Positions 29,178 through 43,829 of a stretch of DNA of 64,000 nt are shown one piece after another. The translations under genes were made by a program, and so were the position numbers. Origin of the DNA: Cardiocondyla obscurior (taxonomy: Eukaryota; Arthropoda; Insecta; Hymenoptera; Formicidae); contig NC_091864.1 of NCBI RefSeq assembly GCF_019399895.1, positions 9,960,001-10,024,000 on the forward strand. The letters are read 5' to 3'. A model generated the notes under the pieces. The model had not been told where the DNA came from. It worked only from the letters and a program-made list of their open reading frames with translations, and made no database searches. How positions within the stretch are numbered: the stretch's first letter is position 1; every line of letters begins with the position of its first letter.

Positions 29178-30167
29178 GTGAGATATAACGTTATAGCTGT
29201 GGCTATCCTATTTCCACGCGCGGTTACAGCCATACATTTCGCCATGCTGCCTCTGCAATTGCACGCCGTGTTGCGCGCACCGATGACTCCCCGTACGATC
29301 GAGATTGTCTCTGACATTAGACCGTGAAAATTTCATGAAACACCCGTGATCAATTATAATTAATCGTCTCTCGAACCTTGAAGCGCATTTTTAATTAAAT
29401 CATTAAAAAAAAATAATAAAAAAATTAATTTAATTTTTCAATAACTCTATCGCAAACGCACGTTAATTCTTCATTTCGAGCTTTAATTAATATCTATTTT
29501 TAAATAATACAATTTGTAAACTCGCTTCCAAATAATTTTATGCAGCTTGCGATTAATGTCAGTTTAATATGAGTGGTTTTCATCTCCTTATTTGGCCAGA
29601 CCCGTAAATATGAGATGAAAATTGGAGAGTTTGCAGTAAGTTCCCTATGCAAATACAGATCTTTATCTCTAAATTACGAAATCACGTCGGTTACTCTCGC
29701 GCCGGCAGTACATAGATACGCTATAATTTGCGATTTAGAAAATTGCCACTAAGATGCTTTGAGCGGGCAAGGCGACATCATTACTAAACTACGCTCGCAA
29801 AGTTCTACAGAAACGGGAAGTTAACAAACAGGACAAATAAATTCAAAGCGAGGGATTGGGGCGCGAGGATCACAGAGTGCATATCTGGCAACTCCATTTA
29901 AGTAGAAATAAAATCCCGTGGGGTGTGAGTTCAGCAGTTTGTTAAGCGGCTCCTCTCCCTCGTCGTCTGCCTTTCGGCCGATCGTTTTCCTGTCGCTTGT
30001 CCGTCTTTCTCCCCTCATTTTCAACTTATTTCTCCGTCCTCTTCCCGACGAGGAATCGGTCGCTTCTCGCAAATATACCCCTTTCGATTCTCTCCTACCC
30101 TCTCGCTAGAGAGCATCGTTCTCAAACCGCGTATGGAGGAATTATAGCTTTACAGATAACACCAGCC

Positions 30168-30197
30168 TCTTCTCTTTCTTTCTCTCTCTCTCTCTCG
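30168..30197. repeat. CT-rich microsatellite
   Basis: CTCTTCTCTTTCTT followed by a (TC)8 run in intron 2, of opposite strand polarity to the AG tract 2.8 kb downstream. Confidence 0.8.
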
Positions 30198-32959
30198 CGA
30201 CCGTGGAAATGCTCTCGCGATAAAAATGCGCGAAATTGTTTTATGGCATCCTGGGAATACACGCGCGTATATGTGTACATATAGCACACGTGCACGATGC
30301 GTACGTTCGGGCGCGTTCAAACGGAATCGATGCATTATCCTTACGGTTGGTCAACGGCACCTCTGCGGAAATGAAAACGCGGCGAGTCGGCGCGATACTC
30401 GCGAAAACCGAAAATAATAAAAAGCGCGTGCCACTTTGCTCGGACGGGACACAAAGGGGCGCGCTTTCGATAATCGATGCCGACGGCCGTCGCGGAATTA
30501 ACGCTTTTTAGCGTAACTCGTTTTAGCACACGGCAGTCGCATACGGCACGGCTATAACCGATATCGCGCGATTGGTTCTTTGTGCCGGCGACATTGCGAT
30601 CCTTTTGCTTTACTAATAAGTTATTAATTTCCTCTGATAGGACATGGCGATTAAGTGGAGAGCGGTCGCGAAGTATTACCGTTTTGACAGACAGGGAGAG
30701 AAACGGAAACGCAAATATACGTATATCTTTATACAGTAACTGCGCAAAGAGAGCGTATGTTGGTGCAATGACGATGCTTGCATCGGGAGTTTATTTATAT
30801 TTCAAGTTACAACATGAGTAATGGTAGATTTTATGTATAGTGACTCCTGAGAGAGGGAAGACGCATCTCAAATATTCTCTCCGGCGCTTTGAAATAATAA
30901 AGCTTCTTATTACGACTTGTAAGGTGTTATGACTTGCGCGTCGTGTTATGTAGAACATGATGACGGCACCAATTCTGCTAATTAGCAACAAACATGTCGC
31001 TTATATATTATGCCTTGTACTTATTATTCTTCGCAGTGTTGCTTTGATAATCGTTATTTATGCACTAACTACGTGTCCGATATCAGCTAATAAATTAATT
31101 CAACTCGGGAATTAAAAATTGAACAAGATTTTGCCGTCAATAAACATTTTCAAATGCAAAATGAAGAAGGAAGATATAATTAATTTATTGAAATGAATAT
31201 CGTTTACAGTCCGCCTTGGATATTGGTAAATTAATAACATTTTTGTCCTAATTCAATAACTTGCGCGCCGATTATGTACCGGTATTTTAAAACACAGCTT
31301 TTATTAAAATAATAAAATTTACATAATTAAATTAACTTTTAACGTTATAAAAAGCGCCCTATTTCAATTGTCATAAAGAATCTATTACGATAAATATTAC
31401 TTTGGTTGGATAATGTTAATTAACTATCTGTTTTTCCAGTTCGACTACCGAGGCAAATTAAAAATAATATATTTTTGCATAAAAAATCTTATCAGAGAAT
31501 AGGGCTCGTTCGACGTGCTTGCAGCTATAACATTTTCATTTCGACCGCGCCTTATGAAGTGCGGAAATAAGCGTGCTTCAGAAATAAAACGATTTATGTA
31601 TTATCCCGACTCTCTAGCAAATTTTAAAATTTCATTAAAGGGCCGAAATTGCTTCCTGCGGAAGTGGGAACAGTATAAGGAAAGGAGGCGCCCTTGCAAA
31701 GTATTTTTACGGTCCTAAATCTAATTGAAGCTCGGCCCTTGAAGCTCGTCGAGTTTCGCGGAAATTAGCGCGCAGAAATTTTTTCCCCCTTTTAAATAAT
31801 CATGATTTCGGCTTTATGTCAACGTGTACTTTTTTAATCCGTTATTCGCCGCTTACGCAAAATTGTACGTGGAGTATTATGTAATATATTTGCGCGATGT
31901 AACATAGGATACGTTGTTTAACTGGAAAAAGAGAGCAGTCAGATACACAGCCAAAATATGAAAATGATTAATTTTTTGTTTGCACGCTAATCAGATTTTC
32001 AAAATGTTTTTATCTTTCCTAATATTGAAATGTATAAATGAGAATAAGCCGCGTTAACATTAATTAAACTATATATATATAAAAAAAAAAAAACAGTTTA
32101 AAACTACTGTGCTGGCGCAGCTTGCGCCACCCTGCAATTTTCTGTAATTGCCTGGCTGCATAACTTTTACCTCAAATAGCATGTTTGCATCTATTGGCAA
32201 AATGTCCATATGTTATATTGTGAGTGTTTGCAACTGCCCCATCAGATTACGAGTTTGATCTCGCAGGAGCCAACCGGTGGCTGCCAAATGGTTATACACC
32301 GTCATGTGCCATCTATTGCTACGCCGCGAACAAATCTCATTTTCCGCGCAAAATTTTATTCCCCTCGAAATTGGATGTCGGGAATAAGCATAATTTTTCA
32401 TGAAGCCTGTATTCTCGCATTAGATACAATTACATATCTATAGCTGGCGAGAGTATACGAATCCCGTGGCGCAACACTGAAGAAAAAAAAAAAAACGGGG
32501 AAGGGGAATAGAATTTTAAGTCTTTGAAAATATATAACGTTGGTTTCCATTTTCCATTACGATAAGACATCAAACTTGGCGCGATCTTATACGGGCTGCT
32601 TCTCGCCGAGTAATGCAACGCTTACGACTAATATTCTCCCGAGAGAGCAAACTCTCGAAATCATTACGGCCTGTTGCAAACGTATTGTGTACTTCCTTGC
32701 CGTAGCATTCAGCAAATTGCGCATCCATGAGAGGCATGGTAACGCGGAATATTCCCCAATCCCCCGACGATCCTTGATTACTTGGTAGTCCTTACCGACA
32801 CGACGCGCGATTTCCTGCACATATCTGACGTCGGCTCTAATGTGACGGACTTTGGATCAAGACGCTTAACGTTCGGAGAATGCCGGCGTACCTAATGTCT
32901 CTCTCGCGGTCAATAGTCGGGGTGCAGAAGCCGGCGCTGATGCGAGACACGAGAGAAAG

Positions 32960-34244
<1,285 letters not shown>

Positions 34245-37200
34245 AAGAGAGATGCTCGCCTTTGTGATTGTTCGTGCAAACAAACCACAATATTAATTAT
34301 TCGCGATTCTGGCGGTTGCATTGAACGGGGTTAACAGTCGGCCGGATATCCTAGGAAGAAGCCGATGCTAGAGGAGTTACGATATCTTGTCGACGATAAT
34401 TCCTAGGGGAGAGAATACGGCGCAATGGGTCGGCTGAGATTTCCTCTTGAGAGTAGCGGCGCGTCAATGGTCAGGATCGCCGCTTCTATTCCGTCTGACT
34501 GACTCTGTTTTCTCCGATACACGTGAACTTTCGTCCCCTCGATAACTCACCGTAGCCGACTGTCGCTTTCGCGGCCGTTTTGGAAAATTAAGCGAGTGGA
34601 TTTGTATTAAATTTGCTTGCTCGAGAAGTCAAATGGCTGTACGGCGAATAGCTAGACGCGTGATTGTTCAATGACAAGTTAATCCTGAGCGGGCGGAAAG
34701 CGAGAATGACCATTACGGAATTCCAGTTACGATTTCGCCACTCCTCTCTTACCTGGTATCTTCCTTTGGTTCTCAAGCCCGCCGCGCCGCCCACGATCCC
34801 GCATTCCCTCGGTTTAATGCTCTCTCCGCTACACGAAAGCAGGCCACCGATATTAATATCGCGAGAGCACTAATTGTTCCAGCCAAATACGTGGAATTCG
34901 CGCTTGGTCGCGGAGTCAGATCCCGAGGTGCTCTTTGCGTTACATGCACGTTGTGTGTTGCGCCATCGATCGAGGAAACCATTATATTTGGAGTGGATTA
35001 TAAGTGGGCGAGATCGGAAACGCGTTTCCTTCCGTTTACGGATACCGGCCCGAGATGCAAATTTGAATTTACCCTTCGATTCAAGTGCATCGTCGAGATG
35101 CTACTATCACGCCACTTGGAATACTGGCTACGTACAAGAATACGCTATATGTATAAAAATGTAATAAAGTCGAAACATAAAGCGCCCGTATAATACATAT
35201 GCTTAATCGAGCTGACATGCTGAAATATCGAAAGCTATCAGCATAATATTCGTTAGATCCGATGCCAAATATACAGAGTTTGTGCTTCTTTCAATATTTT
35301 ATTTGCAGCAGCAACAAGAAAGGAAAAAAAAAAGAAAAAATACGAGCGCATTTTCGTGAATATTAAACCAGTCGTCGAATTTCTTTGGCAACGGCACATT
35401 CATTATTCGGCTCACCGATGAATTAATTTTAATATTTACGTCAAACAAAACGAATATTATTTCTAATCCAATTATTTCTATTTATATAAATGCATATTTT
35501 GTAGAAGTATACGGGAAAGTTAGCGTCAACAAGATAATTCCGTTATTTGTCTTGATATCGCTGGGAAAGTGTCGCGGATTCTTATCATAGATTATGAGAA
35601 GGAAGCGTATATAGCTAATATTCCGCGGAATGCATTTTGAAAGTCTCACTTATCTCCGCAATAGTCGCGAAATCGAAAAAGACGGCGACACTTTCTTCTT
35701 GGCTCTTGCCAACAGATGATGGCACTTGTAAAGTTCAAATCTCGTGTATGGCTGCTTGAGCGAGATCGTACTTTTATACGATCGGTCATTCGAAGTAACT
35801 GTTTCAAGTATTACACGATACAGATATGTAATAGAGGTTTTCCCTCCTACGCTAGAAGCTAAATGATGTTTTTGTCGCAACGCAATTACGTGCTGTATAG
35901 CAATGTCTGTAAAATTTAATTATTCAATATTTTATTTTTTAAAGACGAAACTTTTATATTGATATTTTTATATGTATTTCAGATACCGAAAATAATTTTT
36001 TAGTTTTTTTTTCTATTTTCACTTTTTTGCGAATTAAATATTAATCGAGGATCCCCCATGTTGTTATTTATTTTTCTCTCTTCGGATTGTTATCGATTTC
36101 CTTAGAATTCATCTCATCTTCCGTCGTGCCCTGCATCAGTCTGTTTGTGTTTCCTACGCCTTTTACGGTTGGAAAACAACTTGCTCCGCGTTATTAGATA
36201 TATGATATGTCGAAAATACTTGCGATAATAAATAAATAAGAAAATTTCAACACAGACAAAATCGATGTTTTAAGGAGACTAAAAGTAATCATGCACGCGG
36301 TGTTTTTTGAAAGATCCCAATTAGCACGAAAAAGATAGAAAACAAAAAAAAGGGAGATCATATACAGCTATTAATAATAAAATGTCTCGAAGAAATTAAT
36401 ATGCTATTAATAACACCACCAAAATATGCTCCGGGAAATAGGTTTTCAGGTCTTCAGACTCGTTTCTGGGTTTTGATAACTTATTCGGTACTTGTGGAGA
36501 GCTTTGGGTTACATCTAGAAAGATTTCTGATATTTCAGTCAAACGAAGCGGACATAGCAATCCTCTGCTAATGGACTTGTGCATCGGTGAACATGCTCAA
36601 CAAGATTGGCCGCACTTGATGCAGTCGTACTTATTACGGCGAAATGATATTATCGACGTGAAATATTTGAAGAAATTCGCGTTATCAATTCGTCCTGTTT
36701 CTCAGTTTCTTCCCCTTTCCCCGTCTCTGCACTTACCACGGCGCCCCAACTCTCGCGAGCGCATGTGATAGGATACGCGCTTCAATTTCATTCGGTATCG
36801 CCGGGCTCTCTCATGTGCATTACGATGCAGCAGTTGCCTGCAACAGCGGCAACGGCAACTGCAGCTTGTAATCTAGGAGCGGAGAACCGTGAGAATCGAA
36901 GGGTGAAGATGAAGCGCGGAAGTAGTCAAGGAAAGTGGGGTAACGTTTTCACGACGCATATCTATATACGTGGAATTTCTGCACACGCGCCCGCACACGT
37001 GCAAAGCAGCCTCCGCTCGTACGAAAACAGCTGGCTACGGAAGGAAGCTTACCCCATTTCCGACCTTTCATCCCGCTTACTGTTTTTCCCTCTGTCTTTC
37101 CTCCCCCGCCCGCGGCTGACGCGCTGCAAATCTTTGTGCCGCTCTTGTCCCTGAATACGCCCTGCGATTTGAAGCGGCCGCGCGCTGTCGTAAAACAACA

Positions 37201-38230
37201 TGCATGCAGCTATCGCGCGGAGTTAATTGAACTTTATCACGTCAAACGATTCGGGGCTCGGCGAAATTACTTCACAGTTGTTTAGTTTCGGATAGCGTGG
37301 ATAGACGATGGAATCGATTGAGTGTGGTCTACTATCAATAGCGTTATATTCATTCGCGGCGGATACAGCTTTTCTGCCATTTTATTGCACGGTCGGCGTG
37401 AGTTTTTTTAAAGATCATAAAAAAAAATTCGGGTTCTCTCTCCGGCGTTGGCTTAACAAAGACAAAAAGGTATTGGCCCCGTGTTTTTATTATTTCTTCT
37501 TTTTAATTTGCAACCGTTGTACAAATACATGAAATACATTTGTATTATATGAAATTTTTACTCCTTTTCGGCAAAAAAAAATTATCAAATGTTACTAAAA
37601 GTAATTAAAAAAAAGTTTATGTTATTTAATATATGTTGTATTTAATCAATATAGCTTTTCTTCTCGGTGATCAATAACTCTATGTAGATTTTCGCGTAAA
37701 AGTAGTTAAAAAAAAAATACAAATCTATTTTTTGTCTTATTTCGTTAACATAATTTTATTGTCGGAAAATTCTACGTAGCCAGTTTGAGCTCAATAGATT
37801 TATTTTTGTACCATTTGTACGATAACGTCATAAATTCCAAAAGTGATTAGTACCGGGGGGTAAACTGTTTTGTTTTTGTTTCGAGCTTTTTAAAAATAGC
37901 AGTGGAAATGGACACAAAACGTGCAAGTGGCATCATATACATGACAACTTTTCACAATTTGAAATAAACTTGTTATTTATTCTAACAAACTGCTTGTATT
38001 TTAACTGCTATTCCCGCATAATAGAACATTATGTGTTCAAATAAGTAAAATATAAAATTAGTATGCAAGCGGTATATTACTGTACATTATTAACATCGAT
38101 TAAAAGTACCGAAATTATTGCCTCAATTTTAGTGACAATAAAATTTTTCCGAAATTACATTTTGGCCTTATTTAAAACCGAAATAAAATCGTTCGTTGCA
38201 GCATTGAAATACGCTATGTTTTTAGTGCAC

Positions 38231-38283
<53 letters not shown>
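38231..38283. repeat. AT microsatellite with one ACAT interruption
   Basis: ATATATAC then an uninterrupted AT run from 38241 to 38283, in intron 2. Confidence 0.9.
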
Positions 38284-38285
<2 letters not shown>

Positions 38286-39364
38286 TTTAAAATGGATATA
38301 GTCAGAGAGAAATTAATATAGCTATAATAAGTACAGATTTGAGCGCTCACTACAGAGAGTAATTATGTGTCAAATCCAATATGTTATCCCGTATATATCA
38401 AGACAAATTAGATATGGAGACAGTTAGTATTATTAGTTCTTCGCCGGAAATTATTTTGCTGAGGCTTAAAAGATTGAAGAAGACTCGCGTGAGGAATAAA
38501 TCGTTAGACAAGGTGCGTGCGTGCAACGTTTCTCCTACCGAGCTACGCAGTAGGAGTAATGAGCGATCAAGAAACTGCAAGATAAATGTGAAGAATATCG
38601 GGCGGGGTTGGTAAGATAAAAAATGATCATTATTAGTTCACGCTATGATAAAAAAAGGGTAATGAAAAAAGGACGTAGGTGCAGATTGTAAGATTTATTT
38701 GCGTCGTTTCGCGTGCGCGTAATGAATGAAAAGTAAGGGTCAAATGAAAATCAGGATGTTTAGTTAGTCGGCCATAACGAAATTGTAGTCGAAATAAGTG
38801 TAAATGAGACATAAATTTTTGTTAACGCGACAAACTCGCCGAAAAGAACAGGCATTTAAAACACATTCAGGATGACGGAGGTTCATTAGCTCGCTATTTA
38901 AAATTTGCCTGTGTATAAGTAGAAAAAGTCAGCAGGGAGAATAAATTATTCTGTCAGATTGGTTCATTCTATACGTCATAATCGTTTGATTAATGATTCC
39001 GTCGTTAACTATACCACGTCGCATACGTATAAAATATGGTTATCGGTCTGCGAAATAAACGGCATTGCCTTGAGCAAATTGTAACATCATTCGCAGATCA
39101 CCGCGCCGAGCTTTTGCATTAAAGAACTTTGCAATTTTTCTGACATTCCCAAATGAATGCATTCCCCGATTTCCTCGTAAGGAGGATTAACGGTACCGTT
39201 CGGAATTACTTACATTAATTTATCGTCACTCTGAGGGCCGAAGGTGGGTTAGAAAAATCGATAAGGCGCAAGATAATGGCGAATTGCACTATCCATTAAA
39301 CGTTTCCGAAAATACTTCTTTCGTTATCATCTATTATTATTTAAAATTTAGAAAAACACAAAAG

Positions 39365-39397
<33 letters not shown>
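39365..39397. repeat. (TA)8 followed by T17
   Basis: A short TA run at 39365-39380 passes directly into a T homopolymer ending at 39397. Confidence 0.85.
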
Positions 39398-42300
39398 CTA
39401 CTGATATCATGTTTTTAAATTAAAGATACTATCTTAGAAAGTTTGTTACGCTAATTAGTACAATCTACTTATTATATCATTGCAATTAGTTTTAAACTGC
39501 AATTAAAAAAATTTAATTCTAAACCGTACAAAATTTTTTAATAACTAATTTTAATTTAGATAATTGTACGAAAAGAGTGATTAAAAAAAAATAACAGTTA
39601 CGTTTAAGTCTCGTATTTAAAAATGGGTTATACGCTGCGCGTGCAGATTTAATTTAGCCTTTTCGCTGCATTATTACAGTATTACTTGCTGTTTTTTTTT
39701 CTTTTTAGATATAGTTATGAACAATACAATAAAAAATTCTCTTCACCTGTCTCTCTCGTAATAACCCGCGTGTTAATACCCGATCAATCGACTGGTCTAC
39801 CTAACAAAGGCAAATGCCTCAGAATGCCTCTCATCCATCGTTTATTTTCCGTCTCCTCTTGGATGCACGGTGCATCATGCCGGCGGCATACCTCCGCGAT
39901 ACGTATGCAACCGCGGCTGAAAATAAACCCGGGCTGAGGCGTAGTGAGCTCGAAAAATGCGAAACGACATTGGCTGGGATGGGGCGGTAGGGACTTTGAG
40001 ACGAAGGTATGACATTTTCGTAAGCTTCTCGTCGTACGGCGCGTCGGAGTCGCGGGTGACATTTTGTGGGTGAAATGGCAAGACAACGAGCCGGCGAGTA
40101 AAGTAAAATGTCATTGTCGCGACTTGTCACACGCTCATTGGGATATCCCCGCGAAAGGGAGCGAAACGAAAGTTCCCTGGCGGCTCGAAACATGAAGAAC
40201 GCAATTGAAACATTAAACAGAGTCTCGATAATTATCCCGGGCACCGCCTAACGAATTATTGAGCGTTACTATTACCAGCGGTCCTGGAAATTACGACAGA
40301 ATACGGATTTCAAAATGGAAATGTGATAAAGATAATTACGTGACGAATAATCAGAATGATTTGCCGGCAAACGCGTTTTAACGCAATCTACTTCGACATC
40401 GCATTTGGAATATAAAGATTAAAGAATTATTAAGCGAGTTCTAAAAATAAAAGAATTTCACGCGGGCGCATATGTTGCCGCTGACTCAGTTTTGCATTAT
40501 TAGTCATACTCATTGTCATAGAAATGTAAATTACGTGTCAAGATTTTTTGTCGTGTCATCTCTGTCGATGTTGACTTAAATAGAATTTAAGATATTTTAA
40601 AAATGTAATATAGTCCTACATACATATAGACCTTATCTAAAAAAAAAAAAAGTATTACGTTCCATAAAATTAAACGTTATTTTAATGAATATAAAATAAG
40701 TCAACAGCGAATGCAGTAGCTATTAACCACACTAGCGGTAATTGCCGTCTCCTTGTGAAATTTCGCGCGTCAGCGTCGTGTTCCAACTCGTCTACGTGAG
40801 AGACAAATTAAGAGAGAACCAAATGGTTCGCTAGCAATGCCAGTTTTTTTTTTTTTTTTTTCATACATCATTAAATTAAAATAACGCCAAAGAAATCGTG
40901 CACGGTACGTATTCAAAGAAAATATATTGATTTATATTGTAAAAGTATGTATTATTAACCCTCTTAAGCTTCTTAAGAGAAAAATTTCTAAAATTTTATC
41001 TGTAAATTATAAGCATAAACTAATATTTTTATTATTATTTATATTTTTTAATTTTATTAAAAAGAATGTAATTATTTTCAAGTATATAAACATTTTGTGA
41101 TCTTTATAATTATATTAATTAAATTTAACTTTTACCTTTAACATAAATTAAACATTCTTTTAAAAATTTCAACTTAGAATAATATTAACTCCTTATGTAA
41201 CGTTACTATTTTTAACGTTATTTTAATAAATTAAACAACTGTATTTACAACGGAAACAAAATGTATTTATCGCAATCGGCGAATTAAAAATTTATAGAGA
41301 TGTAGCCAATACACGGCATTGTGCTGCGAATATTGTATTATAAAAAAAAAAAAAATATATATATATCTTGTCTGCGCTGTCTCACTTAACTGGGATATTA
41401 CTCGCGGAGTTTTTATTTCGACCGCAAAACCCGATCTGGTTCATAATTCTGAGTACAGTCGCCACACTACAAAGGCGCAAAAAAAGTGTCAGTTACAACG
41501 AAATTCCATTAGCGTCAGTTTTCACCGCTTTTAAGTATTTCCTTTGAATTTCTCTTGTGCTAAACCGCTCGACTGCAGTGCTTGCGCGGCGAGTTTACGT
41601 TCAAAGCAAAACGGAATAAGAGCGGATATATTTTTATGTCTCCCCTAACTTTCCGGTACGCGACGCAACCTTCTCTCCCCCGCGCGCAATGCATACGATT
41701 ACAAATTATTAAACGCTTAACGTTTCATTATAAAGTCAGAGTTCGGAAGAATGTTCGCGCAGACTTAGACGTTAATACCTTCTTCTGACAAAGACAGACC
41801 GCGCGAACTGGCCGGCAAAGGCATACAAATTCAATGGTCACCTATTCGGTAGTACATCATACTGCTTCCCGCCTCCGGTCAAAAGAGAAAATTAATGTGG
41901 ACACTGCGAAAAGATATGTGCACGAATTTTCTTGGACTTCTCACATGAATTTCTTGAATCCTCGAAATAACTGTCGTTCTACATGAAAATCCGTTTTACG
42001 TTGCAATTTGTTTGAAATAGTAAAAGGATTTGCAAATCAAATTTACCTCCTTTTATATTGTTATAATAATACTGTCTTTCCGATATAAAATAAGAATAAA
42101 CGCAAGAAAATATAGGACAAAGATTGGAATAAAGACTAGATTTTGTCTTTGCCGTGGAGAAAATATCCCTGTTAATAAAAATACGTTTTTCGATTATTTT
42201 AATTACGCCCGTTTGCAAACATTAAATTTTTACGTATTCAATATTATTTTTTACGCACATTTAATTTAATCGCGCACACACGTGCATCGCGTGCACATGT

Positions 42301-42590
42301 ATATCGACGTCACGTTGCTAGATAAGCAATGTCGTGTTTGACCCGGACCAAAACTGCGATGTTCTCTACTGCGTCAACGTCGAAGCTGAAATTGGAAAGC
42401 GTTTTACGACGATGGGGTCGGCAGCATTGGTATGCGGCAAATATCCGGATTGACCGCTGCAGTCTTCGACGTATCAAAGCAATTGACGTTACACGAGCGG
42501 TTGCGCCGCGTGAATTACTAAACGCGATCTCACTAAGGATCGTGCCGCAAGGTTGGATCTCGGTTGGCAACAAGGCAATGGACTGGAACA

Positions 42591-42613
42591 AGAGGAAGAG
42601 GAAGAGGAAGAGG

Positions 42614-42652
<39 letters not shown>
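42591..42652. repeat. Compound purine microsatellite: GAGGAA hexamer then AG
   Basis: Four to five copies of a GAGGAA-type hexamer run into an AG dinucleotide stretch and end in AGAAAGAG. All purine on the + strand, like the giant AG tract 8.4 kb upstream. The Arg-Lys and Arg-Glu runs in overlapping open frames come from this repeat. Confidence 0.9.
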
Positions 42653-43720
42653 CCGAATTATAAAGCGACTAAAGAAAAGAAAAGACAGCGGCAGGAAAAG
42701 ATGCAAAAGCTGGAGCCGAGAACGCCTTGACGTTCGACGATTCAATCAACGCAGCACATTGTCGACGTCAAGGGTTGGAGGACGTCACCCGTCGTCGGAT
42801 ATTCTTGGGGGTCGAGATATGAAAAATGATGTCTGACGGAGAAAGGCGCGGCGCGAAGGGGCGAGGAAAAACGCTTTCTGCAGAGGGATGTTTGACAGAT
42901 ATCTTGGCGCTAGCCCGCGAGCGTGTTGCGGCTTCACCGCGAGTTCGTGTAAAGAACGCATAAGCAGCGAGCGTGTATTAACTCGATACACCAGCTGGCG
43001 AGACAACAGAACGTTACACGGTGAAATTGGTCCGGTTTTATTTCGTCCAATCCCTCTTTTTTTCTATTTTTTTTTATTTATTTTTCAACGAGAAAGAAGA
43101 TATTCTGCCCGCAATAAAAACATTTTCCGTCCTTTTTCGATGATCTTCGCGGAAAATCTTAACGTTACGTAACGATGGAAAATCAAATCAATAGGTGGCA
43201 AGCCACATTCTTATCTTAAAAGTACATTAATTTTTTTACTACCTCCGCGTAACACTTTGCCTGGAGAATTTATTTTTATTTAGAGAACGACCGTGTGATT
43301 TACATCGTGAACACTAGAATTTTTCGCAATTTTACATCGCCGATCGAAACTGTACAGTCGCTCGTATTTTTCTAGTGAAAGGAAAACCTCGCAATCCGTG
43401 CGACACGGATAACATTGTGTACAGTTTCTTTATGTGCAGATTGTTTTTTGTCGTTCGTGGTTGACCAGCTAGCTTTTAATCGATAAATACGAACGGGTTG
43501 TTTTTTTTAATACAAGAGAGCCAAAGAACGGAAAACTGACAGCTTTAGATACATGTTCAATGGGCATCTATGATACAATGACATTCTCAATTGTTTCCGT
43601 TTTAATAACGGCGGACCACTTTTTAATTATATATGTTGCAAGCTTTTCTCCCTTATAAAAAGAAGCAGTCGGATAGGCGAGTATAAAATGTGTTGTCAAC
43701 ATCGCTTTGCGATAACTTAT

Positions 43721-43829
43721 AACTTATCAGCTTCGGAAGCAGCAAGAATACGCCATAGGCTATTACTGACCTACTTAAGTTAACGGCCAACAATATCGGA
43801 AGTACGTTTATTTTCAAAGCTGATAAGTT
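43721..43829. repeat. Inverted repeat with 13-bp perfect arms
   Basis: AACTTATCAGCTT at 43721-43733 is the exact reverse complement of AAGCTGATAAGTT at 43817-43829, with 83 bases between. This could be a fold-back element or the ends of a tiny non-autonomous transposon. No clear target-site duplication was found. Confidence 0.6.
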